A stretch of DNA of 64,000 bases from Branchinecta lynchi (GCA_023053575.1 JAKZAP010000018.1:16148202-16212201); one strand, 5' to 3'; positions 32,090 through 43,729 are shown, counted from the first letter of the stretch. The notes: generated from the letters alone by a model not told the origin. Made by a program: numbers and translations.

Positions 32090-32435
32090 AATGCGTTACT
32101 CCGTTTGTCCGCTGTGACCGATAATTTTTCGATTTGTGGTACCTCTATGCACCTGACCCTCTATGTTTGAAATATTTCCCTACTACAAAGGTAAGCCATT
32201 GACGAAGAATAAGCCGGCGGTAATCAGCAAATGCTGGCTTGTTTTCAAATTCAAGATCTCCACGTGTGGACGAATTTTGGGTTGTCGCGCAAGCAGCGCA
32301 TTACTAGAGCCTTGGATGAAAAAATGCAAAATCCCTTAGATGGGTAAAAATGTTTCAGTGTATTCAAATATCAGAGCTAAAAATAAGCTGCCTTTTCAGT
32401 TTATCTTTATTGTGTTTCTCTTCAAACTTGTATCG
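32090..32435. repeat. Family N, copy N2
   Basis: This is the most complete copy: AATGCGTTACTCCGTTTGTC, GATTTGTGGTACCTCTATGC, GCGCAAGCAGCGCATTACTA, AAAATCCCTTAGATGGG, AAAAATAAGCTGCCTTTTCA. Ends are undefined and no coding sequence is evident. Confidence 0.65.
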
Positions 32436-33039
32436 TGCATCGTCGGCGTATCTCTCGGTGGCTAATGCCCTAGAGGAAAGGCACAGTAGTCTACCTCTAT
32501 AAAAATTTGTTGAATTGGGAATCTGAAATGAGTTTTTTTTTCTTTTCAGTCACATTTTGAGAGGAGTCGCTCATACGTTGGAGCATGCCATGAAGCTGCA
32601 GCACTATTTGAGTCTAATACTGGCTGACTAAGGCCGGCATACATAACAAAATAAACACGTTCCACACAGATCGAATACTCCCTACTCAACTCCCCCCATT
32701 TCAGCCAAATGGGAACCCGATGAAAAATGTGTAGCCTGCGTAGTTGTATGATAGTTGCACCTGGTCATATGTAATTGTAAAGAGTACTATCATTTAATGT
32801 GCCTCAGACTGGGTCAATCTTAAGTGGTAGTATCCAGTAGCATCCTGTCTTGCCATAGTAGCATCTGGTCTTGCTAATAGTAGCATGCAGTAGAATGCAG
32901 TAACACGGTAGCCTTGAAGTTGGTGCATGTAGTAGCATCAGTTAGTCCTCCTTGCTACTTTTTCGTACAACTTCATACTACTATTCTGAGATAAATTGTT
33001 CGTCGGGAAGAGATAGCCGAGTGGAAAATTACTGCTCAG
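32436..33039. repeat. Region with degenerate GTAGCAT repeats
   Basis: Between 32829 and 32940 the motif AGTAGCAT(C/G) recurs at least six times at irregular spacing, forming a short degenerate minisatellite. The rest is unassigned. Confidence 0.45.
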
Positions 33040-33160
33040 GACAGCCTCTCGCGCTTCTTGTGTACCTCTGGCGCATCTCGTGTGCCTATTCTTGCTTCTG
33101 GTGTGCCTATTCTTGCCTCTGGTGTGCTTTTCGTGCCTCCGGCGTACCTCTTCTGTCACT
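33040..33160. repeat. Degenerate ~21-24-bp minisatellite
   Basis: Units of the form GTGTGCCTATTCTTGCCTCTG repeat five to six times and reappear weakly at 33285-33350. Confidence 0.65.
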
Positions 33161-33360
33161 GATATGACTCTTGCTCACACAGTGTCTCCCGCCTCTTCCC
33201 TGTTTCTCGATGAAGAATATGTCAACTGTTCTAAGAGTAAAAATACTGGCGGATAATCCGATTTGATCGTTTCCGGAGTCCTCTAGTGTGCCTCCTGACT
33301 GCCTCTTTAGCGCCTCGAATGAGCACCTCTTTACCTCCAACCTGCCTCCCATGATATTTG

Positions 33361-33924
33361 GAGTCTAGGATATGGTATTTAGTGCAAAAAACTGAGGGCC
33401 AGGCAACACAAAATATACAACAAAAATAAACGAAATGCTAAACCCTCCATTACATCGAACATTAACTAAAATCTTAAAGGCAACGTTCACGATGCCTCAT
33501 TGTCCCCTCAAAATATTCATTCCTTATCCTTCTCATCATACATTCCTCATCAAACACACTCCCTTCAAAAATCTCATGTCTCTACTCATCTAACACCAAC
33601 CAAGTTCGCAGCAATTTCTCAGTAACTGTAATGTTGTCCTCATTCTCCCTAGTATTTATGGTTCTTTTTCCAGTTGTTTCCTTTATGTTGCCGTAGTTTC
33701 GGAGTTGCAGTTTGTGATCGTTGTATTCCTACACGGAATCGTTGGGATTATTTGAGATGGTTTCTGCTGGGTACTACAATTTGAAGACTGTGACAGCAAA
33801 ATTACTACTATCTTGGAAAAGCGGGGATTAGCCGATTCTGGCACGATAGTAGGCAATAGTTACGGAAAAGGTGTCAATGTCAATGTGCTTCCTCGCGATT
33901 TCACGCGAAGTTGAAGTGGTTCCT
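33361..33924. other. Unassigned DNA
   Basis: No gene or repeat boundary is recognised. Confidence 0.3.
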
Positions 33925-34100
33925 AGACAGTTGAAAAAAGTTGTTTGGTTTAATTGTTTATAGTAGAATGTTTGTTAGATATAGTTTTCAAATATTTGTA
34001 TCCTTGTTCAGGTGGTAGTTGCCCCTTTCAAAGGAGAAAGGAGTGTTTTCTCCTTTATGATTGTTTCTTTTTTACTAAAGTTGATGATGATATTAATAAA
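33925..34100 (+). pseudogene. LINE-type 3' tail, family G, copy G1
   Basis: TTTAATTGTTTA...GTAGAATGTTTG and GGTGGTAGTTGCCCCTTTCA, then a GGAGAAAGGAGTGTTTTCTC hairpin and ATT/ATA-rich end, recur at 36570-36775. The shared variable-length tail suggests a LINE 3' end. No coding part was identified. Confidence 0.5.
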
Positions 34101-34777
34101 TGATTCGTTTTGCTTTACCACCAAATATTACTAAAAATGCCCCAATGCCAAATCGAGGAGTGACATTGTTGTTGCCGTTGTTGGACACTCTCATCAAAAA
34201 TCCTGTTCGATCAACGAGCACAGAAGTCTTCAAACAAGTTGCTGATAAGGACGGGTCGACCAGGCCCTGGCAATTTCAATGGGATGTGCCAAATTCAACC
34301 ACCAGTCATCAACATTAAGCCGACGATCGACAGGAATACCCTTGTCGCAGGGAAGTGTGGTTCAAACGACACATCGTACTTGTGATAGTAATTCATCCTG
34401 CTTCATTAGTATTTCCATCCATTCTCGTTCCCGAGATTCTACACATCATAACAGTCATATCATACATCCTCTCTTGTCATTACACTGATTATGACGCTTG
34501 CCATATTGTTCTCTTTACTTGACGTATCAGGCTCCCCATTATTGTGTCCGAGAAGCTTGTTGGCCAGAAGACCGATTATGCAAATTTTGCCACGTTTATC
34601 GTCTAAGGCAAATGGCATAGACAGAGGCTAAAAACAGTAAAAGCCTTGTTTAATTTGTTGTAAGCATAACTTAAGTTTCTCGGTAGTCAACTATATTAGA
34701 ACATCTTAGGAGAAGGACTATGTCATACAAGGTGTCCTTTAAGGTAACTTCAGAGAACTATGACCGAGGAATGAACA
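34101..34777. other. Unassigned DNA
   Basis: Short open frames at 34100-34490 have no domain similarity. GGTGTCCTTTAAGG at 34729-34742 resembles the end of element L. Confidence 0.3.
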
Positions 34778-34918
34778 GGTACTGGGATTAATCTTGTCTC
34801 TGAAAATATCCCTTTATCTCTAATTCGGATTAATCTTATCTTTGTCCAGATAAGATTAATCCCAGTAGCAAATACTGCACTTAACTTTAATCCTTACTCG
34901 GAGAAACTTTTTACAGTG
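34778..34918. mobile_element. Family A element, 5'-truncated copy A6
   Basis: Starts within the family at GTACTGGGATTAATCTTGTC and keeps an intact right end (CTCGGAGAAACTTTTTACAG, then TG). Confidence 0.75.
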
Positions 34919-34920
34919 TG

Positions 34921-35400
34921 ATCCCAAAGCTGTGGATGACAAAGGCATGATTTCTGTAGTTTTTGGTGGTAGAAAGAGATAATCGTCGTAGTTTAGAGTA
35001 GTATTTACAGATTGTATGTTTATCATTTTGTTCTTGTTTGCATTGCCACGGACCTTGTGCTCTTGGTGTAATAAATATCATATCGTATTGTTTTCTCGGT
35101 GGGGGATAACCAAACTAATGGACAGAAATACAGGTTAATGCTGAGAAAGCCGAAACCATTATTTTTCGAATCGTTATATTCTGAGATGTTTTCTGTCTGG
35201 AAATACTTTCATTATTGTGCAATTAGGCTCAGCGCTTTATCCTGATTATCTACGGGAGGTGTCATCACACCCGTAACTAATAGTGGCTGACGTAGAAATA
35301 TAACTGGTGACAGCCCCCATGATTATTCTCCCAGCTGGATACTGGGAATCCGCTTTAATCGTATGACATCAATCTACCGAAATGCTAGATTTGGGCAAAG
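34921..35400. other. Unassigned DNA
   Basis: No gene or repeat family is recognised. Confidence 0.3.
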
Positions 35401-35404
35401 TGGT

Positions 35405-35855
35405 GTGGTAATTTTCTCGAAAATAGGTCCCGCAATCCTGTGAAGACCTTCGGCAGATAGATGGGGCTGCTACAGTCGTAGTTATAGTCCTTACGCATGT
35501 CAGAATTATAAGTCGGGTTTGATGTGTGGTAATTCCTCGAAACTAGGTCCTGCTATCCTGTGAAGACTTTCGGCAAGTAAATGGCGTTGCTGCATGAAGT
35601 CGGAGGTATAAATGCAGTCCTTGCGCATGGCATATGGTCAGTAATTTTCGAAAATAGCTCCTGCCATCATATGAAGACATTCAGCAAATAGGTGGTGCTG
35701 CTGCATGAAGTCGGTATTATAAATTTGTCCTGACGCATGTTTGTTTGTAGCTTCTCGAAAACAGGTCCTACGATCCTGTGAAGACCTTCTACAAATAGAT
35801 GGTGTTGCTGCATGAAGCCAGTTACAAATATACCTACTTGTGCCCTAGGCCAGTG
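35405..35855. repeat. Degenerate tandem array, four units of ~106-123 bp
   Basis: TCTCGAAAATAGGTCC-type sequence begins units near 35415, 35535, 35646 and 35753, each followed by ATCCTGTGAAGACCTTC, then GCTGCATGAAG and GCGCATG-like blocks. Units are strongly diverged and slightly different in length. Confidence 0.8.
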
Positions 35856-35894
35856 CGTAATTAATTCATTTACTCATTCTTTCATATACTCTTT

Positions 35895-36200
35895 AGGCAT
35901 GACTGATGTGTGGTATAAGTATGGATGAGAAGCTGACTCATTTGGTGTACGACTGTGAAAGCTTGAATAAACTCGGATTAAAAACAACTGGAGGGAATGG
36001 AAGGTTGTCGAATGAACAGAGGATGTATAGCGTTTCATAGGGAGAATTCCTCAACTCGGGATATACCTACTCTGCTCCTACAATCTCCGTTTGCATTTAC
36101 ATTCCAGATTGAGGATTTTATAGTTTGTTAGTTGTTGTAATTGTGGTGTGATGTGGCCTTTTTTGGCGGAAGTAAAGATTGGTGATAATAATAATTATAA
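35895..36200 (+). pseudogene. Decayed zinc-knuckle LINE 3' end
   Basis: TGTGTGG...GGATGAGAAGCTGACTCATTTGG and GACTGTGAAAGCTTGAA parallel the CxxCG...E..HL...DCE.LN region of the copy at 43325, now with stops. It ends GTGGCCTTTTTTGGCGG, then an AATAATAATTATAATAATAA tail. Confidence 0.55.
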
Positions 36201-36569
36201 TAATAACAATGAACCCTGGCACATAGGGAGAGGTCCTGTAGAAGACCATCATTCTATTTATTTTTGTTCGTTGCTTATGTATTTGCCATGGGCGTTGGCT
36301 CTTGGAGCAAATTTTATCTTATCCTATCTGTAACCATAAATAATTATATGCGGATCTATTATATTACAATCTTTGATAAATCAGAAGATAATTTGTTTCA
36401 TTATTGTTATAAAGTAGGTAAATAGCTGTTTACTCTGACACGCCAAAATCTGAAAAGTGAAGTAAAAACTGAAAACAATTACACGTCGTAAAACATGGTT
36501 TTTCAGTCTTCTTTAAGGAAACAACTGTCTGTTTACCACAAACTGAGTAATAGTCAGTTGATGGGAGCA
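36201..36569. other. Unassigned DNA
   Basis: No gene or repeat boundary is recognised. Confidence 0.3.
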
Positions 36570-36775
36570 GTTGGGGTTATTAAAAATATAATGTTTGGCG
36601 AAGAAGGTTTGCTTTAATTGTTTAGTGTACTAGAATATTTGCCAGATATAGTCTTATTTTAAATATGTTCTCGTTATTGAGGTGGTAGTTTCCCCTTTTA
36701 AAGGAGAAATGAGCATTATTTTTATGAACCTTTTTTTGTCAAGTTGGAGAAGAATAAATAAATCAATCAATCACA
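36570..36775 (+). pseudogene. LINE-type 3' tail, family G, copy G2
   Basis: Matches G1 over TTTAATTGTTTA, TATAGT, GAGGTGGTAGTTTCCCCTTT, AAAGGAGAAATGAGC. It ends in AATAAATAAATCAATCAATC. Confidence 0.5.
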
Positions 36776-37194
36776 TCTTGCACTTTCTGAGCCCAACTGT
36801 CGGACGATGAAGCTTTCAAAAGGGTAGTGTTTGCGTCTAGAACAGAACCTTGCCCGCAACTGTCTAAAATATGGCCCAATCTTGACAGATGTTGCAGGTG
36901 CTTCTCAAATTTAAAATAGCAGGATCTTATCTTTTTAATCTCCTTCTTTCGCAAAACACGTTTTACACCGGAACGAAACAGAACAGAAGGAGCGCAAAAA
37001 GCACTACATGATCTGCGTGGTTATAGGGTGAACCAGCGTAACAACAACAACGACTGAGTAAGACGAATACGTCAGCTGAGTTTTGAGAAAATTTGTAGTC
37101 TACGCATCGGTCATACACATCTTACACAGGTCCACACATCTGGTGCATCATATTCCCAGGTCAGGGCATGTCCCTACGTTGCATTAACGTTTTT
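36776..37194. other. Unassigned DNA
   Basis: No gene or repeat is recognised. Confidence 0.3.
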
Positions 37195-37635
37195 GAACGT
37201 TGACTTTTATGTTCGTTCTATATTATTAATTATAGTCTATTCTGTTATTGACCATATTTATGATAAGACGTCGATATGAATGTCGCAAAATTGTGTATAC
37301 TTGTTTTATAAGTAGTGAACTCTTTGTCTTTCAGTTGACTAGGCTACTTGTAAAATGTTTCCATCTCAAGGGCGTCTTCCCCATTGAAATTATATATTTG
37401 GCTCTATATAGTTTTCACTATGAGACCCCGCCTTGTGGGTTCTTGTATGTCTACGTGGCTCCGACAATGGAGTCCTAGACTTATAAATTATATTCGAAAA
37501 AACTGTTTCTGGTTTATGGGTCACGGTACAAGTTCCTTGTGTAAAGTGCCATTTATGTATTACGTATATACATGTAGATTGTTATGTTATGATGTTATGT
37601 TTTGACGCTCTGTTTTTTAGATTATATTGAACTGA
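37195..37635 (+). pseudogene. CR1-like LINE 3' tail, copy P2
   Basis: TATTGACCATATTTATGATA, AGACGTCGATATGAATGTCG and GATGTTATGTTTTGACG match the 3' untranslated tail of P1. About 260 bp of extra sequence (37306-37570) separates the two halves. It ends ATTATATTGAACTGAA directly against the tail of the minus-strand copy Q2. Confidence 0.7.
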
Positions 37636-38205
37636 ATGAATGAGTGAATGAAGGGTTTATTAAAAAAAAAACTGGAATCTTCAATGCCCAAGGCGAACCT
37701 GTAAGCGACTAATTACCCTCGAAACAAAGCATTAACAAAAACTTCGACAAAAATAAAGGAAAAAAAGGGAAAGAAAGAAAGAAAGGAGCTTGACTTACCC
37801 GGTCTGGGACGCACAACCAGAAAAACAACCGAAAAAGAACAACACATTTTCAACCAGAATCACTACTAACTATCAAAAACAAAAACTTAATGATAAAAAA
37901 CAACTTAAACGGCTGAGAATAACGCATCAAATTCATATACAGCAAAACAATGAACCTTTAACATGCTACGAAAATCTAGTAAAGCACTACATGACCTTAA
38001 CTCTGTCGATAAACCTTCCCATACTAAAGGCCCAACATGTCTAATGCTAAATCTCGATCAACTAGTTACTACAACCGGCCTACGGATGAGCTGCGAACTA
38101 CGAGTTCATGTTCGTGAAAAGATGACGCACGGGAAAAATACTGAGAAAAATACTGGGGTAAAATTTCATTGTAATGTTTGTACATAAATAAAGCGACATC
38201 GAATA
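37636..38205 (-). pseudogene. Jockey/CR1-like LINE 3' end, copy Q2, minus strand
   Basis: Near-identical reverse-oriented copy of Q1 (61680-62414). The minus strand carries the C-terminal frame ending at the sequence read in Q1 as YEFDALFSAV, then the same tail down to AATAAACCCTTCATTCACTC. It is 5'-truncated near the point where the Q1 frame reads ALFMYKHYNEV. Confidence 0.8.
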
Positions 38206-38499
38206 AATCTGTTTCAGAAGCAAATTTCCATTTCAGATTTTCTCATGCCCTTGCTTCAGGCAATGGTAACCCAATACGCCCCTCATAAAATTCCTCTCAG
38301 ATTAATTCTCTTTTAGCCGCAGGTGCAACATCGGAAAGAAAACAATGACACGTTACTTCTTTGTGTACGTTTATCCAGGTTTGTTTTGCTATTTTCAATT
38401 CCTCTTAGGCCTAACCGTGTTTAAAACTGTTTAAAATGCCTCTTCCCCTCTTTTTGCTTTACTGAACTCTGTTCTGACAAGAGTCATCAAGTTTGTCAT

Positions 38500-39050
38500 T
38501 TCTGGCTTCCGACTTCAGTGCTGTCTGTCTTTTCCACGGGGCTAATGCGCGACTCGATATGAAGCGAAAGCCTAATCGCTCACTTACCTGTCAGATAACT
38601 TATCCCCAGATCTCACGTGTGAATGAAGGAAAATATAAGCAGTATGCATTTTGTAGGAGTAGCTGTACTTGCGAAGAGAGGATTTATTTAAAAGAAAAGA
38701 GGCTGCATAAAACCCGGACTTGTCAGAATATATCGATAAATAACAATCGGTGCCACATTACATCCCAATTATATCTCGGTCAAAGTTGGTCAACCTGTTA
38801 CCGTGCATGCCAGGCATGGAATAATTTATCTGAGGAGACCGTTTCCCAACCAAATTTACTTTCATTCAAGCAACATCTTGCTGGTACAACGTTCAGCCTT
38901 AGCGCGTATGTGAACCCTTTTTAGTTCATGTTTGTTGTATGTTTATAAGTGTATAGTGCAGTGTTGAAAAATGTAGTAAACGTGTATGTGCTTGTAGAGA
39001 GAGAAGCTTCGGCTTAACGTATTTTCTCTATTAAGAAATAAATTAATAGA
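38500..39050 (+). pseudogene. CR1-like LINE 3' end fragment
   Basis: The frame ending at 38922 reads ACQAWNNLSEETVSQPNLLS, then FKQHL, the usual C-terminal WNxLPEExVxxPxxxxFK pattern. The tail has a GAAGCTTCGGCTTAACG segment and ends AGAAATAAATTAATAG. Confidence 0.65.
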
Positions 39051-39345
39051 TATCAGATATTATATTGAAGGTTCCTTTCCGACATCGCGGTTGATATCGG
39101 ATTATAACAACGAGACGGCTCGAGACAGCCACTGAAAATAACCTGTCTGAGCCGAAGGCGAGGCAGGTTTTTTTTTTTTTAGTGAAATGGCAATCCTAGC
39201 CTACTGTAGAAATGCGAAAATTACTACTGTTGTGACCCGGGCATTTCTGTTTATAACAATACAATCCTTGTCCAGCACCATATTTTTCACTTGTGGCGAA
39301 GCAGATGCCATCTAGCGGCCGTGCATGATTAGCGACCCCCGTTAC
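39051..39345. other. Unassigned DNA
   Basis: A GAGGCAGG run followed by T's at 39160-39180 resembles a transcription stop tract, but no RNA gene was recognised. Confidence 0.3.
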
Positions 39346-39873
39346 CCTTTGTCCACACTGCTGCATCGTATGCGAAACGATTTTTTTCTTTGATGTTCGG
39401 ACGTGCGACAAAATCGCATGGACCTTCCCACTACCACGCAGACGCAAATGGAAAACGAAATTTTTCGTCGAGATTATTCTGCAAAAGGACAAAGAAAACC
39501 TTGGGGAAACAACCTCTGAAGATTACCCATCTGAATACCACCCAACATTAGGAAATTTTCAGTCAAACCCCATATGCCATCTTGTTCAAAACAGGTCAAT
39601 ACAAGTTTATTCAGAAGATATTTTGCATTCAGCCATCCAGGGATTACAGTCAGATCAAGGTAGAGCAATTTCTAGTCTTGAAAAATAACTAGTCTTTTTT
39701 TGTTCTTTTCTTTCCCTCAAGAGTCGCATGCGTTATGTCGGATCAGTCGAAATATTTCAACGCATCCGGCACTGCGACAAAACGCACAGTTCTACATTGC
39801 TTGTCGCACGATTTGTGTCGTATGTCGCATGACGCAGAATTCTGCGCAAAACCGCAGCAGTGTGAACCCTGGG
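39346..39873. mobile_element. Inverted-repeat element with diverged hAT-like ends
   Basis: CCCTTTGTCCACACTGCTGC on the left corresponds to the inverted GCAGCAGTGTGAACCCTGGG on the right. Matching inner blocks (GACGTGCGACAAAATCGC; GTCGCACGATTTGTGTCG) support it. Target duplication is not clear. Confidence 0.55.
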
Positions 39874-40917
39874 CTAGACTTCGCTTTCATGCAGCGGACA
39901 CCCGTCCCTTTTCGTGCGATTATGCCTGCGATTTGTAAAATATTTTCGTTTCTTCGACAAAGCGAGCAACTTTGCGACCGGTTCCTTACCACTAAATATA
40001 AACATGAAGTAGAAAAGTTGAGGTGTATAATCATGAAGATGATAAAGGAAGATTTCTCGTCAATAGTTGGTGAAAAGGGCCTAGTTTTGTAGGTGCCAAA
40101 ATGTCATTGTTTATTTTTGGCAATCGACACTGGTTCCGTCAGAAAAAGTGGCAACACTGGAGTTTTTACTAATGGACTGTTTAATCAGAGCAAAATTGAG
40201 AAGAAAAAAACTATTGTGTTTGCTCAATAGCTGCTTTTGGAGAGTAGAGATAATAAGTTGAAGTAAGTTGGAAGTTGATGTTGTTTCAGTTGAAAAGTTG
40301 CATTTCCAGAGGTAATGCGATTGTAACAAGGTATCCCCAGGAAGGCTGGCTAGGAAAAGCAAGTTTTTCTTTCAGTATTTAAACATTTATTTCTATATCG
40401 TTTTTCAGCATTTTTGTTCTGTATTTTTTTGTTTTTCATTCTGATTTTTGGAGGCCAGGTTCTACTTTTCAGTAACTGAGGGAAACTGCTCGATGTGGAG
40501 GTTGATACGGCTTCGTATCATCATGTCTAGAGGCTGATAAAACCTCCCCAAAACTTATTGTCATGAATTATCAGTACGACACAGGAAGATATACATTACA
40601 TACCTGTTCGAGAAAAGTTACACATGGTTATAGGATAAGTCGGTGCAATATTATCATATGCGTGGTTATAGGATAAATCTGTCTAATGACAGTTTGACAA
40701 CATTTAACAAATAGATGCGCATCTTGTGACTAAGTGTTATCAAATGACAGTGTAGTAGGAATACGCCTTTTGCGTCCTTGGTGCTTTAACTGTGCGCCAA
40801 AACTAATAGTCTTTCTTGCAAGGGGAGAATATAGGCTACTGTGTTACGGATACGGACTCCAGCTGACTACAGCTCCATTGCTAAATGAATATTTGCAACT
40901 GTTCTATCAGTTGGGTC
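39874..40917. other. Unassigned DNA
   Basis: GGTTCCGTCAGAAAAAGTGG at 40133-40152 resembles GGTTCCGTCAAAGAAAAGTGG near 26238, so a shared repeat is likely but undefined. No gene is seen. Confidence 0.3.
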
Positions 40918-41136
40918 CAGGGTTGCCACGACCTCCGGGTGGTGATTTATCACCAAACTCTGTGGTCTGTTTCTGTTTGTATGACCAAATTACTCAATTT
41001 GGGTTAGTCCCACCTACAAACACCACAAAAATCACACATTTTCAAAAATATTCCGCGCGCCTTCACCGCGATTTCTTCTTTTGATTGTGTATTTTAAAGA
41101 ACGGGTGTTTTATTCTTGTATGGCGTGGTAACCCTG
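40918..41136. mobile_element. hAT-like short element
   Basis: CAGGGTTGCCACG (40918-40930) is inverted as CGTGGTAACCCTG (41124-41136), with one difference. The flanking 8-mers GTTGGGTC and GTCGGATC match at six of eight positions, as expected for an old hAT duplication. Confidence 0.65.
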
Positions 41137-41927
41137 GTCGGATCTTCGCAAAATCACCTCGTCCATCAAGCAGGAATGTGAAGATGTTTTTGCAGCGGCT
41201 CATAAGCGACGATCAGCGGCTCTTCTTGGATGCCCTCTGGATAGCCTCTGGATGTGCAGTAGGAACTAAGGTCTACGTAAGGTCTACGAAAATAACACCA
41301 AATTGCGGGTTTCTCTTTCTATAAAGCAATGGAAAAGTAAACTGAGATGCTTGAAAATATTCTCAAAATACAGTGCTTCTGTTTAAAAACAACCCTACTC
41401 TCTATATTTCGTAACACCTCCAAACCTTTCTTTCCACGTAAGTGTCTTAGACAGCCACATAACTGCAAATACATTAGTTTCTTTCAGGGTAATCTCTGAG
41501 TCTCTAACCCCTTTGCCTGTCGTAGCATGTCAAATCATCGGTGAAATACCATTGAGGTGTTTTAGAGTTTCTGGATATCAGGTTCTAAACACTTCAACCC
41601 TAAAGTTCAAGGGGCACATCAAACTACCCCAATCCCACTCTGTAACAACCTAGGAACAATGCTTACCCCCTAGATCAGCAGCTTTTTCAACAGTTTCCAC
41701 TCTGTGATATTTCAAAGCGTAATTTTTTGGGCCAGTACATGCTCAGTTTACTAGCTTGGACAAAGATAAAAGTGATGTTTCTTATAATACTTAGAAGATC
41801 TTTATTTTATGCATAAATCAGCTTGTATAATTCAGATTTGAATAGGTTATTTGTTTTTGAATGATTTTTGTAGCTATGTTATTTTGTATAAGCTTATTGC
41901 ATATTCTGGTACATTTTATAAAGCAAG
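41137..41927. other. Unassigned DNA; possible 3' end of a minus-strand gene
   Basis: On the minus strand, AATAAA lies near 41803, downstream of the candidate exon at 41928-42150, and could be its polyadenylation signal. Otherwise nothing is recognised. Confidence 0.3.
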
Positions 41928-42150
41928 CTAATCAAGCTTCACAACACTATTCCTCAAAGAAAAACTTTTAATAGGCACTTTAAGCCATGGAACTTCTGAT
42001 GAAACACTAGAACAATCAGGTAAACTGCATCTACGGCTTGACTTTGGTGACATCTCAAATATATCCTTTTCTATCAGGCATTGCTGGGAGTTTTTGAATT
42101 TCCTGCCACGATATCCCAGCTCATAAGATTTGGATCGCCGAAATGCCAGA
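41928..42150 (-). CDS. Candidate terminal exon of an unknown gene
   Basis: I do not recognise this protein. The minus strand is open for over 70 codons ending SVVKLD-stop, with a mixed, non-repetitive composition including RRCSLPDCSSVSSEVPWLKV. A pyrimidine-rich tract (TTGTCTTTACCTCTCTGGC on the minus strand) lies upstream, and several AG dinucleotides could serve as acceptor, for example one ending near 42120. A possible poly(A) signal follows about 125 bp after the stop. No homology and no second exon were found, so this could equally be chance. Confidence 0.22.
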
Positions 42151-42229
42151 GAGGTAAAGACAAGGGATAACAAGAAAATGGCCGATTTTCGTAGCGCCTT
42201 CTAAAGGAAGTCGGAAATGTTTATTTGTG

Positions 42230-42263
42230 AAGCATTTAATACAAAATAAAGTATTAAATGCTT
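42230..42263. repeat. Perfect 13-bp stem hairpin
   Basis: AAGCATTTAATAC (42230-42242) pairs with GTATTAAATGCTT (42251-42263) around an 8-nt loop. Further diverged copies of ATTAAATGC follow to 42290. Confidence 0.8.
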
Positions 42264-42299
42264 TTATTTTGTATTAAAAGTATTAAATGCGTTAAAAAT

Positions 42300-43297
42300 A
42301 TTTTTAACGTATTCTAACACTTATATTTTGTTTCTTGCTCGAAACTCAGCGCTTTGTGGAATAGGGATGTTTTCTTTATATCTCGCCTTGAAGGTGGTCC
42401 ACTGGAGAGGGAGGTTGTACATGAAGCAAAAGCTGAATACTGGGTTAAGATTAAAATGGCCAGGTTTGGAGACGGTCTTTAAGCGGTAAGAGAAGTGTTA
42501 CTCTACACGTACGAGAATACCAGATCACAAAGGGGTCACAAAACTAGCGGAAACCTGCTACTCGTGTGTCGACGTTCTAATCCTGCGTCTAGACTAATTT
42601 CCTGGCTTACACCGAGAGGACATCTTTTATAGTACATAAATACTACAGCTGATTTATTGTAATTGAGCCATTCTGATATAATCTAATTATACAAAGTCTT
42701 TGTAATAAACCAAATTGTACGTTTGTCTTCATAACCTTCAATAGAGAGCGAATTCAAATTATCTTAAAATTCTAGACTACAGGGGAAGCCGTGAATTCAG
42801 AAAATCCATTAAGAGCGAATTACTTGGAAACCTCTTAGTATTTATGTTCGTTCAGGTCTGCAACCCAAGAAGCTATTATTTCAGTAAGGTATCTGGCATA
42901 TTATTATAATTTATTACAAAATTTGTTAAATAATCAAATGCACCACTCATTTAGTGTGAGAACTCAGCGAGGGCTGTAATTTTAAATTGTACTTCTTCAG
43001 GGCAAATTTGTTTAAATTTGAAGCATTTTCCTCGTCAGATTGCTTGACAAGACCACACATTTGAAAATGTTAGTCCTTCGCTCACATTAGGTATGCGTTA
43101 AAGTAAATAACGCTATTAAAGCTAATATCGTCTTTAAGAATGTAAACCGAGGCTATGATTAGATTAGTGCTGTGGGAACTAAAGCAGATGTGTATCAACT
43201 CCAAGCTGCATTTATTTCAATCCAGTTGGACACGCTACCGGCCAGGAGTAGGCCACTCCGATTTTTCGTGTCCGTTGGCTTGATAAGTCACTGCTAG
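42300..43297. other. Unassigned DNA
   Basis: No gene, repeat end or RNA is recognised in this kilobase. Confidence 0.35.
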
Positions 43298-43324
43298 ATG
43301 ATTATTTTGATATATATTATTGAG

Positions 43325-43715
43325 ATGAGGGCTGATAGTTTACCCCTTGGGGCAAGGAGGAAATGTATTGGTAAAGTAAACGAGAGAATTGGTCCTTACT
43401 TCTGTCCTATGTGTGGTCATGAGGACGAAAGCGTAGTTCATTTGATGTGTGATTGTGTGGAATTGAATGAATGGAGAAAAGAGGTATTTGGTGAGAGAGT
43501 GTTTAATGAAGAATGGATGGTAAGGATGATGAAGGATGAATGTTTTGTTACTATAAAAATACTTGGACGTTACTTGAGGCTTGCGATGGAGAATAGAAGG
43601 AGATTTTTAGAATAGGAGCTGTGTGTTAGCTATGTAAGTGAGTGCTTTTTTTACAATTTTTGCTGCCATGGCCCTCGGGCTTTTTTCCGTAATTACATTA
43701 TATTCTATTCTATAA
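43325..43715 (+). pseudogene. Zinc-knuckle LINE 3' end
   Basis: The frame encodes MRADSLPLGARRKCIGKV, then GPYFCPMCGHEDESVVHLMC, DCVELNEWRKEVFGERV, and stops at 43615. CxxC...HxxxxC matches the zf-RVT knuckle that ends many LINE proteins. It is followed by GGCCCTCGGGCTTTTTTCC and a TTATATTCTATTCTAT end. The copy lacks RT blocks, so it is strongly 5'-truncated, yet the remaining frame is intact. Confidence 0.8.
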
Positions 43716-43729
43716 GGTTCGTGTTAATT

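Noticed and set aside
41160..41280. A possible small exon with TTTTTGCAG before and GTAAGG after, reading RLISDDQRLFLDALWIASGC
   Set aside because: It is short, contains small tandem duplications, adjoins a hAT-like element and resembles no family. Splice-like ends alone are too common to support it.
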